NCBI GenBank assembly: GCA_050945755.1
Contig: JBMNTN010000089.1
Location: 1 to 6,525 of the forward strand
Source of the DNA: JAQVXR01 sp050945755
GTDB lineage: Bacteria; Bacillota; Dehalobacteriia; Dehalobacteriales; Dehalobacteriaceae
Length of the DNA stretch: 6,525 bases
Reading direction: 5' to 3'
Shown here: positions 1 through 6,010 of the stretch, piece after piece
Numbering within the stretch: position 1 is the stretch's first letter
Layout of the letters: each line of letters starts with the position of its first letter
Notes under the pieces: generated by a model
Databases searched by the model: none
Told to the model about the DNA's origin: nothing
The model's input: the letters and a program-made list of their open reading frames with translations, nothing else
Position numbers and translations under genes: made by a program

Positions 1-47
1 AACAGCAGGACCACCACAAAAAATCCCATCACCAACTTTTTCTTCAT
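1..47 (-). CDS. 5' end of third efflux-operon gene (partial); secreted or membrane protein, possibly TolC-like
   Basis: Only the first 15 codons are visible: MKKKLVMGFFVVVLL, running off the left edge. Three lysines followed by an unbroken hydrophobic stretch are the start of a signal peptide or an N-terminal membrane anchor. The ATG overlaps the permease stop codon in an ATGA arrangement, and a GGGGAGG ribosome binding site lies 7 nt upstream, so the start is well supported and the gene is translationally coupled to the pump. In adaptor-permease operons of the RND type, the third gene with a signal peptide is commonly the TolC-family outer-membrane channel. That identity is inferred from position only. 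Another lipoprotein or secreted accessory protein is equally compatible with 15 residues. Confidence 0.75.
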   Translation of the reverse strand, partial: MKKKLVMGFFVVVLL

Positions 48-3000
48 GATATTACCTCCCCTTTGACCGCCGCTTTTTTCTCCGTGCCTAAATGTAACTT
101 GCGCCTTAACCACTGCCCGAAATCATCGATCAAGGTGTAAACCACCGGGATAAATACCAGGGTAAAGACTGTGGATGCAACCAGTCCCCCGATTACCGCC
201 GTCGCCATCGGTGCCTGGGCCTCCGCACCTTCCCCGATACCAAAGGCCAGAGGCAGCATGCCCAAAACCGTCGTCAAAGTGGTCATCAAAATAGGGCGCA
301 GCCTAGTGGGACCGGCTTTAGTAATCGCCTCCGTCCTGGCAAGGCCTCTACGGCGCAAAGTATTAATGTAGTCAACCAAAACAATTCCATTGTTGACGAC
401 GATCCCCGCCAACATAATTACCCCGATAAAGGTGACAACACTGAAGGTGCGACCGGTAAGAGCCAACCCTGCTACCACTCCGATAAATGTGGTGGGCAAG
501 GAAAACATAATAATAAAGGGGTGAACTAAAGACTCAAACTGGGACGCCATAACCATATAAACTAAAATAATCGCCAAGATCAACGCCAGAGCAAGATCGC
601 CAAAGGCTTCCACCATGTCGGCGTTTTGCCCGCCGAATTCGATAGTGTACCCTTGAGGCAAGGTAAATCCTTTTAGGCTTGCCTCAATATCCCGCACCAC
701 ACTGTTTAAGTCTCGTCCGCTGATCTGAGAATTGACGGTAACTAGGCGCGACTGACCTTCCCGGCTGATGGATGTCGGTCCTATTTCGGTGGAGAATTGG
801 GCTACCTCCCCTAGGGAAACCTGCATTCCATAAGGAGAAGTGAGCATTACCTGTTCCAAATCCGCCAAGCTTTTCCGGTAGTTTTCCGGGAGGATCACCC
901 GGACATCAATTTCTTCCCCGCCTGTGCGGTACTGGGTAGCAACCGTCCCTTGAAAAGCGGTGCGCACAGCCGAAGCCACCTGGGCAACACTTAATCCATA
1001 CATACTGGCCCGATCCCGGTCAATGGTGATCTGTAACTCCGGCCGTCCGGTTGAAATACTCGATTCCACTTCCCTGGTGCCCGGGACTTTCTCAACAATG
1101 CTAACAATTTCATTGGCCAGTTCCTTTAACTGATCCAGCTCATCACCTTTGACTTTGATGGAAACCGGCGCTCCGGTAGACATGCCGCTATCCATAACAG
1201 ATACTTCAATATCCGCACCGGGGATCCCTTTCAACCTTTCCCGCAGCTCATCAGCAACCTGCATGGAACTACGCTGACGCTCGCTTAAGGGGACAAGCAT
1301 CACCATGATCTGGGCAACCTCGGGAGTGCCGGCCTGGCTATCCATCTGATAGCCACTTGCACCTACGCTGGAAAAGATGGTTTCCACTTCTGCTACTTCG
1401 CTCAGTTTCGACTCAATAATTTCCGTTACTTTGTTTGTTTCCTCAAGTACTATGCCCTTGTCCAGTTCCACATTGATAGCCAGCTGGCCACCATCCATGA
1501 CCGGCATAAATTCCACGCCGATTAAAGGCATGAGAGCAAAGCTCGCGACCAGTGCGATAAAGACTCCCACAACTACAGTTTTGCGCCGTCCCAGCGCCCA
1601 GCTAAGAACCTTCCCATATTTCCCATCCAGCCAGTTAAGGAAATCACCCATTTTCACACTGGCTTTTTTGAAAACGTTTTTACTTGCCGCTTGCTGCCCG
1701 TTCTTCCCATTTACCTTCAGGAGCTTGGAAGAAAGCATGGGGACTAATGTCAATGCTACAAACAGAGAGGCAAGAAGTGAGAAGGAAACCGTCAGGGCAA
1801 GTTCCCGGAACAACTGGGAAGCAATTCCTTCCACAAAGACAATGGGCAAAAAGACAGCCACCGTAGTTAGAGTCGATGCTGTCACTGCCATCGCTACTTC
1901 ATTGGAGCCGTGAATCGCCGCATCAATATTGTTGTGTCCTTCTTCCCGATACCTATAGATATTCTCCAAGATCACAATGGAGGAGTCCACCATCATCCCC
2001 AGCCCAAGAGCCAGGCCGCCTAAAGAAAGCATGTTCAGCGTCAACCCATTGAGGTAGAGCAAGGTAAATGTTCCAATGATGGCAATAGGGATAGAAATCC
2101 CGATCACCAAAGTACTGCGGATATTGCGCAAAAAGATAAATAAGATCAGAATGGACAAAACACCACCGAGGACTGCATTCTTGGCAACCGTGCCAATGGA
2201 CTGATTGATATAAGTAGCCTGGTCAAAGACAGTATTGATCTCAATTTCCCCGGGAATTTGTTGGACGAGTTTCTCCAATTCCCGGTTTACTTCAGCAGAA
2301 ACTGAGACGGTATTGGCTTTGCTCTGCTTGGAAACATGAATACCCACAGTGGGCTTCCCATTCATCCGGGTAATTTGGTTTTGCTCCGAAAAAGTATCCT
2401 TGATCTCGGCAATATCCTTCAAAAAGACAGATCCGCCGCTGGGAAGAGTGATATGCACTCTCCTGATATCATCCAGGGAAGTATACTCACCCATGGTGTG
2501 CACAAACAGTTCTTTTTTCCCATCGGTGACTTGGCCGCTGGACAAATTCATGTTCTCCATCTTCAAAGCGTTTTCGATCTGGCTTAGCCCCACGCCGTAG
2601 GCTGCCATTTTCACCGGATCGGCGATAATTTGTATCTCCCGATTATAGCCGCCGGTAATAGTGACGGAAGCCACACCTTTAAGCCGTTCCAGCTTAGGCT
2701 TAACCACATCCTCAGCTATACTTTTTAATTCCGCCATGTCGCGCCCGCCGGACATGCCCATTTGGACTACCGGCATCATGGACGGGTCCATTTTAATGAC
2801 CATCGGGTCGGAAACGTCCTCCGGCAAAAACCCTTTGATCAAATCCACCTTTTCCCGCATCTGCAAGGTGGCATAGTCCATGTCGGTACCCCAATTAAAC
2901 CAGACAATAACGGTGGAGCTTCCGGAACCAGTAGTAGACTCAATATTGTCCACGTTCTGGACAGTACCAAGGATTTCTTCCAGGGGCCTGGTGACAGCAG

Positions 3001-3181
3001 TTTCCACTTCCTGGGGGCCTGCTCCGGGGTAATCAGACACAACCACCGCTACCGGGAGATTAATTTCCGGAAATAAATCCAGGGAGAGCCGGGTTAAAGA
3101 CACTACTCCCAAAAGAATCACACAAAGAACCACCATGGAAATGGTGACAGGGCGTCTAACAGATAGGTCGGTAATTTTCAT
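44..3181 (-). CDS. RND (HAE1-type) multidrug/hydrophobe efflux permease
   Basis: Complete 1045-residue inner-membrane RND transporter, the usual length for AcrB/SwrC-type pumps, expected to export drugs or amphiphiles using the proton gradient. The start MKITDLSVRRPV is the typical family N-terminus leading into TM1 (about 10-30). The first porter-domain motif YPGAGPQEVE is at 51-60. TM2-TM6 fall at about 335-485, TM7 at 533-555 and TM8-TM12 at about 858-1017, with two large extracytoplasmic loops (about 31-334 and 556-857), giving the duplicated RND layout. TM4 carries VDSSIVILENIYR (398-410) and TM10 carries GIVVNNGIVLVDYIN (926-940). Against AcrB this keeps the first TM4 Asp (D399), puts Ser (S400) in place of the second, and Asn (N930) in place of the TM10 Lys. 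The gene starts 6 bp after the adaptor stop. Substrate cannot be read from sequence. Confidence 0.96.
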   Translation of the reverse strand: MKITDLSVRRPVTISMVVLCVILLGVVSLTRLSLDLFPEINLPVAVVVSDYPGAGPQEVETAVTRPLEEILGTVQNVDNIESTTGSGSSTVIVWFNWGTDMDYATLQMREKVDLIKGFLPEDVSDPMVIKMDPSMMPVVQMGMSGGRDMAELKSIAEDVVKPKLERLKGVASVTITGGYNREIQIIADPVKMAAYGVGLSQIENALKMENMNLSSGQVTDGKKELFVHTMGEYTSLDDIRRVHITLPSGGSVFLKDIAEIKDTFSEQNQITRMNGKPTVGIHVSKQSKANTVSVSAEVNRELEKLVQQIPGEIEINTVFDQATYINQSIGTVAKNAVLGGVLSILILFIFLRNIRSTLVIGISIPIAIIGTFTLLYLNGLTLNMLSLGGLALGLGMMVDSSIVILENIYRYREEGHNNIDAAIHGSNEVAMAVTASTLTTVAVFLPIVFVEGIASQLFRELALTVSFSLLASLFVALTLVPMLSSKLLKVNGKNGQQAASKNVFKKASVKMGDFLNWLDGKYGKVLSWALGRRKTVVVGVFIALVASFALMPLIGVEFMPVMDGGQLAINVELDKGIVLEETNKVTEIIESKLSEVAEVETIFSSVGASGYQMDSQAGTPEVAQIMVMLVPLSERQRSSMQVADELRERLKGIPGADIEVSVMDSGMSTGAPVSIKVKGDELDQLKELANEIVSIVEKVPGTREVESSISTGRPELQITIDRDRASMYGLSVAQVASAVRTAFQGTVATQYRTGGEEIDVRVILPENYRKSLADLEQVMLTSPYGMQVSLGEVAQFSTEIGPTSISREGQSRLVTVNSQISGRDLNSVVRDIEASLKGFTLPQGYTIEFGGQNADMVEAFGDLALALILAIILVYMVMASQFESLVHPFIIMFSLPTTFIGVVAGLALTGRTFSVVTFIGVIMLAGIVVNNGIVLVDYINTLRRRGLARTEAITKAGPTRLRPILMTTLTTVLGMLPLAFGIGEGAEAQAPMATAVIGGLVASTVFTLVFIPVVYTLIDDFGQWLRRKLHLGTEKKAAVKGEVIS
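55..61 (-). promoter_or_regulatory. Ribosome binding site of the third operon gene
   Basis: The minus strand reads GGGGAGG, 7 nt before the ATG at 47-45. It lies inside the last codons of the permease gene. It fixes the start of the truncated gene and implies translational coupling across the 4-bp ATGA overlap. Confidence 0.75.
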
Positions 3182-3187
3182 AATCTA

Positions 3188-4276
3188 TTACCTCCCGTTT
3201 TCCAGCACGGGAGTTTGATCCTGCAGCTTGTGCTGTCCTTTGACAACTACCTTTTCCCCGGGCTGCAAGCCTTTGGTAATTTCCAACCTGGTTTCATCCG
3301 CCATTCCGGTGGCTACCTCCTGGAGCACTGCCCGGTCATTTTCCACTTTAAAAACAGTTTTCTTGTCACCGCTATCGATCAAAGCTTCTTTGGGAATAAC
3401 TACTACATCCTTTTTGGTAGCCAAAGCCAACTTCACCTGGGCAAACATACCCGGCTTCAGTTTGTGATCGGGGTTGGCAATTTCAATTTTGATGGGAAAG
3501 GCACTGCTTTGGGCATTTGCAGCCGGACTGATGGCGGTAATCTCCCCTTTAAAAGGTTTATCCTGGACAGCAGAAACCGTTACGTCAACCGTCCGACCTA
3601 CTTTAAGCTTGTTGACCACCGCTTCTGTCACATTGGTATTAACAATTACCGTATCGATATCTACGATCGTCATCACCGGCATCTGAGCGGCAATTTCGCC
3701 TGCTTCAATCTCTCTAGACGAGATAATCCCATCCACAGGTGCCGTAATCACCGCATTGGCCAGCTGTGCTTTGATCAGCTCCACAGAAGCTGCCGCAGAA
3801 TCCGGATTTCCCGTCACCAGCATGGTCTGGGCCTGCTCCAGCTGTTGAAGGGAAATTGCCCCCTCCTGATAGAGTTGCTCCATTCTTGCTAAATTCTTTT
3901 GGGCATCCTGATAACCGGCCTGGGCACTTTTCAACATGGCCTCCGCCTGCTTGAGCTGAGCCTGCAGCTCGGTTGTTTCCAAGCGTACAAGGACATCACC
4001 CTTATGTACCCGGTCACCCACGTCAAAATTAACTTCTGCCACCTTACCGGCCATCTTCGGCACCACACTTACTTCCACATTGGCAGCTACTTTGCCGTTC
4101 ACGGTAGACACATCAGAGATATCAGCTTGAGCCGCTTCAACCGTCTCCACAAAAACCGGCTGAATCTCCGTCTCCTGGTTTGTACCGGCTTCTTTCTGAG
4201 AACCGCAGGCAGTGCCGGCAAGCATCATTACCACAACCATTAGTGCCACAATCAACTGCTTGTACTTGGTATACAT
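3188..4276 (-). CDS. RND efflux periplasmic adaptor (membrane fusion protein, HlyD/AcrA type), lipoprotein
   Basis: Complete 362-residue adaptor that should link the RND permease to the outside face or to an outer channel. The N-terminus has lysines, a hydrophobic stretch (8-20) and a lipobox-like AGTAC with Cys24 as the likely lipidated residue, so the mature protein should be membrane-anchored. The two lipoyl-like half motifs flank a helical hairpin: the first half contains VPKMAGKVAEVNFDVGDRV (72-90), the hairpin spans about 101-172, and the second half contains ANAVITAPVDGIISS (173-187). A beta-barrel (about 206-285, including LKPGMFAQV at 273-281) and a membrane-proximal domain (VVVIPKEAL at 291-299, ITKGLQPGEKVVVKG at 333-347) follow. 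It is the first gene of the operon, preceded by the TetR-type control region. The lipobox has Gly at -3, which is tolerated but less typical than Leu. Confidence 0.95.
   Translation of the reverse strand: MYTKYKQLIVALMVVVMMLAGTACGSQKEAGTNQETEIQPVFVETVEAAQADISDVSTVNGKVAANVEVSVVPKMAGKVAEVNFDVGDRVHKGDVLVRLETTELQAQLKQAEAMLKSAQAGYQDAQKNLARMEQLYQEGAISLQQLEQAQTMLVTGNPDSAAASVELIKAQLANAVITAPVDGIISSREIEAGEIAAQMPVMTIVDIDTVIVNTNVTEAVVNKLKVGRTVDVTVSAVQDKPFKGEITAISPAANAQSSAFPIKIEIANPDHKLKPGMFAQVKLALATKKDVVVIPKEALIDSGDKKTVFKVENDRAVLQEVATGMADETRLEITKGLQPGEKVVVKGQHKLQDQTPVLENGR
3191..3196 (-). promoter_or_regulatory. Ribosome binding site of the RND permease
   Basis: The minus strand reads GGGAGG, 9 nt before the permease ATG. 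It is embedded in the last two codons (Gly-Arg) of the adaptor gene and runs straight into its TAA stop, so ribosomes ending the adaptor are placed on the permease start. The string GGGAGGTAATA recurs identically at the permease/third-gene junction. Confidence 0.8.
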
Positions 4277-4278
4277 TT

Positions 4279-4290
4279 CCTCTCCCCCTC
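4279..4290 (-). promoter_or_regulatory. Purine-rich ribosome binding region of the adaptor gene
   Basis: The minus strand reads GAGGGGGAGAGG, ending 2 nt before the ATG. The GGGGGAG core sits about 6-7 nt from the start codon. It supports the ATG at 4276-4274 as the start; no other in-frame start with a better site is seen. Confidence 0.6.
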
Positions 4291-4340
4291 TTTATCCTAA
4301 GCTACAAATTTTCCTCTTCTGCTCATGCCTTGTTACTACT

Positions 4341-4353
4341 GTATTGACAATAC
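4341..4353. promoter_or_regulatory. Perfect 13-bp palindrome in the adaptor 5' leader
   Basis: GTATTGACAATAC is a perfect 6-1-6 inverted repeat. It lies 2 bp beyond the large TetR-type palindrome, in the untranslated leader between the predicted transcription start and the adaptor gene. It could be an accessory operator or part of a leader fold. No regulator family can be named from it. Confidence 0.35.
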
Positions 4354-4355
4354 GA

Positions 4356-4395
4356 AAAGTTATTACCGACCGACGGGTCAGTCGGTAATAACTTT
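4356..4395. promoter_or_regulatory. TetR/AcrR-family operator (40-bp near-perfect palindrome)
   Basis: Two perfect 15-bp arms, AAAGTTATTACCGAC (4356-4370) and GTCGGTAATAACTTT (4381-4395), flank a 10-bp centre. The centre extends partial symmetry, with a GACC/GGTC pair at its heart. The core ACCGACCGACGGGTCAGTCGGT has the GACC/GGTC-rich look of many TetR/AcrR operators. The right arm directly abuts the -10 element of the efflux promoter, so the predicted transcription start falls inside the palindrome: a classic repression geometry. No TetR gene is present in the window, so the cognate repressor must be encoded elsewhere. The same sequence would fold as a strong hairpin at the 5' end of the mRNA. 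Confidence 0.8.
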
Positions 4396-4425
4396 ATTGT
4401 AATCCCCGGGACAAACTTATGTCAA
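4396..4425 (-). promoter_or_regulatory. Sigma-A promoter of the efflux operon
   Basis: On the minus strand, -35 TTGACA (complement of 4420-4425, perfect consensus) is followed by an 18-bp spacer and -10 TACAAT (complement of 4396-4401, 5 of 6). The region upstream of the -35 is AT-rich and could act as an UP element. Predicted transcription starts around 4389-4391, leaving a leader of about 113 nt before the adaptor ATG. The near-consensus strength fits a promoter held in check by the overlapping operator. Confidence 0.78.
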
Positions 4426-4494
4426 CAAGTTATTATTGTCCTTATGGTAGGAAATATTAATTATTTTGCCATAAATAAAATTTGGCTTGATCAT

Positions 4495-4520
4495 AAAAAA
4501 AATAACCCCCGCCAGGGGGT
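4495..4520 (-). terminator. Intrinsic terminator of the SLH protein gene
   Basis: The minus strand reads ACCCCC, loop TGGC, GGGGGT, then TATTTTTTTT. This is a 6-bp, almost all-GC stem followed by a U-rich tail, starting 8 bases after the SLH-gene stop codon. It separates the SLH transcription unit from the efflux promoter. There is no T-run on the plus-strand side, so it works in one direction. Confidence 0.85.
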
Positions 4521-4527
4521 ATATCTC

Positions 4528-5856
4528 TTATCGGATGGTAGCAGTGACAATAATTGTCGTTGCCACCAAGTCGTCATCATCCATTTCTCCTACCACAACC
4601 ACCGTATCCCCTTCATTGATTTTACTCAAGCGGGAAGAAATTTTGCCGTCAATGGTGACCACGTTGGTATTGTTATCGGTGTAAACAGTAATCTCCTGGC
4701 TTTCTTCCCCGTCCAGGGCAATTTTTAACCGCTCCCTGCTCGTATTAACATCAAGCACCTTGCCGGTATATTGAGCTTTAACTACTCGAGAGGAAACATA
4801 CATTCTGGTAATGATATTTCCGTCCAATCTCAATTCCAGTTCATCCCCCGGTGTTACTTTAACAAGATCAGTATTTTCTCCGTCTTTTCTGATCCTGGTA
4901 TCTTCGTTTACCCGGAAAATCCTTTCTACACCGTCCTCAAGCCGGACGGTCACAGTGATTTCTTCCACTGTTCCCTTCAGTTCATCGATCCGCTCTGCTT
5001 CCACCGAAACACCATACAAGCCGTCTTTAATTATAGTGACACTATCCCAGGGGAGAAGGTCAGATAAACTTGACCGTTTTCCTTCTAAAAAGACATAGAC
5101 ATCATCAGCAAGAGGAATCGTCCCCTGCCCGTCACCGGTAGTTATCACAAGGGAATTTGTACCCACTTCTTTAACAAACCCTTTTATTTCATTCACGTCA
5201 ATCCGATTCATCATTCGATCCAGCTTGGCCATGAGGACAGCCATTTCCGCCCGGGTGACATTCTGCAATGGCTGAAATGTCCCGTCGGCATTTCCTGTCA
5301 TCAGCCCCTGTTCACGCAGGAGCGCTACATAACCCCTAGCCCCAACCGGAATATCCTTGGCATCAGTGTAGGTAAGCCGCTCCGATTCCAAAGCCTGCGC
5401 CTCGTCTTCCATCCCCATCGCTTTTCCGATATATTGAGCTACCTCGTACCTTTTCGCAAAATCCAGGCCTCGATAATCGGTTAAATCTTCTCCGGAGATA
5501 ATTCCCCGGTTTACACCGATCGCCACATATTTTTTCCCCCAAAGAGGCAGTTCCGCCGGATCTTTAAATGTGCCGGGAATAACTTCTATACTGGCATTGG
5601 AATCCCAACCCATTGTCCGAATAATCATTGCCGTCATTTCCAAGCGGCTCACCGGTTTATAAACACCAAAAGTCCCGTCTTGATACCCGGTAATCACTCC
5701 TTTGACACTCATCCGGGCAATGCTCGACTCAGCCCAATAACCGGAAGGAACATCGGAAAAGATTTGCTCAGCGGCCACGGCATTAGTACCGCCCGCCAAA
5801 AAGAATATGATGACTGCTGTCAGCAACCCGATTTTCAGGCTCCTCACCTTTGGCAT
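4528..5856 (-). CDS. Secreted SLH-domain cell-surface protein with beta-rich C-terminal modules
   Basis: Complete 442-residue surface protein. A Sec signal peptide (basic MPKVRSLK, hydrophobic 9-23) probably ends near Ala28-Ala29. Three S-layer homology domains follow: about 33-76 (FSDVPSGYWA, ITGYQDGTF), 97-145 (FKDPAELPLWG, GIISGEDL) and 162-210 (YTDAKDIPVGA, LMTGNADGTFQP). The ligand-contact motif that is TRAE in the classic domain is SRLE in domain 1, KRYE in domain 2 and intact TRAE in domain 3. SLH domains anchor proteins to secondary cell-wall polymers. Residues about 223-442 form roughly three beta-rich repeats with no catalytic motif that I recognise, so this is likely a structural or S-layer-associated protein. 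It has a strong ribosome binding site and its own terminator, indicating a separate transcription unit from the efflux operon. Confidence 0.94.
   Translation of the reverse strand: MPKVRSLKIGLLTAVIIFFLAGGTNAVAAEQIFSDVPSGYWAESSIARMSVKGVITGYQDGTFGVYKPVSRLEMTAMIIRTMGWDSNASIEVIPGTFKDPAELPLWGKKYVAIGVNRGIISGEDLTDYRGLDFAKRYEVAQYIGKAMGMEDEAQALESERLTYTDAKDIPVGARGYVALLREQGLMTGNADGTFQPLQNVTRAEMAVLMAKLDRMMNRIDVNEIKGFVKEVGTNSLVITTGDGQGTIPLADDVYVFLEGKRSSLSDLLPWDSVTIIKDGLYGVSVEAERIDELKGTVEEITVTVRLEDGVERIFRVNEDTRIRKDGENTDLVKVTPGDELELRLDGNIITRMYVSSRVVKAQYTGKVLDVNTSRERLKIALDGEESQEITVYTDNNTNVVTIDGKISSRLSKINEGDTVVVVGEMDDDDLVATTIIVTATIR
4531..5190 (-). repeat. Three degenerate protein modules in the C-terminal half of the SLH protein
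   Basis: Three units recur at residues about 224-291, 293-357 and 362-437. Each begins with a Gly-Val or Gly-x-Val strand (KGFVKEV, KGTVEEI, TGKVLDV). Each then has an alternating-hydrophobic hairpin, a D-x-x-x-V or D-T-R-I segment, and a Leu-x-x-x-x-GD or Pro-x-D turn leading into a final strand (LPWDSVTII, VTPGDELEL, INEGDTVVVV). The pattern suggests small beta-barrel folds, reminiscent of DUF5666-like repeats. The family label is a guess; the internal periodicity is visible by eye. Confidence 0.5.
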
Positions 5857-5867
5857 ATTTTCAATCT

Positions 5868-5874
5868 CCTCCTT
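5868..5874 (-). promoter_or_regulatory. Ribosome binding site of the SLH protein gene
   Basis: The minus strand reads AAGGAGG, within AAGGAGGAG, and ends 11 nt before the ATG (8 nt if the following GAG is counted). This is a near-perfect anti-16S match and fixes the start just ahead of the signal peptide. Confidence 0.8.
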
Positions 5875-5917
5875 ACAACACAGATATCCTGTACTTCGAT
5901 TCCGAGGGAAGAAAATC

Positions 5918-5946
5918 CTGTTAGAAGAATGATATTTTTATGCCAA
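5918..5946 (-). promoter_or_regulatory. Weak candidate promoter for the SLH protein gene
   Basis: On the minus strand, TTGGCA (complement of 5941-5946) is a good -35 match. A 17-bp spacer leads to TAACAG (complement of 5918-5923), which is a poor -10 match. The gene lies behind a terminator, so a promoter is expected in this 108-bp gap, but the -10 is not convincing. Confidence 0.3.
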
Positions 5947-5964
5947 GATTTATAGATTTATAAC

Positions 5965-5995
5965 AAAAAAACCGAAGCTTACGCTCCGGTTTTTT
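5965..5995. terminator. Intrinsic terminator after the upstream surface-protein gene, probably bidirectional
   Basis: The minus strand reads ACCGGAGC, loop GTAA (a GNRA-type tetraloop), GCTTCGGT: an 8-bp stem with one G-U pair, flanked by A and T runs. The tail is seven Ts on the minus strand and six on the plus strand, so it could stop transcripts from either side. It begins 15 bases beyond the stop codon at 6011-6013. Confidence 0.88.
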
Positions 5996-6010
5996 CAAAC
6001 TAATTGTTTC

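Noticed and set aside
1377..1913. Plus-strand open frame of 178 residues opposite the permease
   Set aside because: Ser/Thr-rich translation without a recognisable domain, lying fully inside the permease gene on the other strand. It reflects the codon use of the real gene.
3215..3892. Long plus-strand open frame (225 residues) opposite the adaptor gene
   Set aside because: It is antisense to a clearly recognised adaptor with all family motifs. Its translation is rich in His, Phe, Arg and Asn with no domain pattern, so it is a shadow frame.
4344..4372. Plus-strand TTGACA at 4344-4349 as a divergent promoter
   Set aside because: At 16-18 bp spacing the sequence is the GC-rich operator core with no -10 match. 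No plus-strand gene follows it before the SLH terminator.
4441..4494. AT-rich stretch between the efflux promoter and the SLH terminator as a possible small gene or RNA
   Set aside because: No coding frame, stable hairpin or conserved RNA motif is visible. At most it acts as an UP element for the promoter.
4444..4728. Plus-strand open frame starting in the intergenic region and running over the SLH gene end
   Set aside because: It crosses the terminator hairpin and then runs antisense to the SLH gene, with no ribosome binding site and no recognisable sequence. It is not the missing TetR gene.
5881..5925. CAGGAT occurring twice in the SLH gene leader as a regulatory repeat
   Set aside because: Two 6-base copies without symmetry or a matching third copy are expected by chance.
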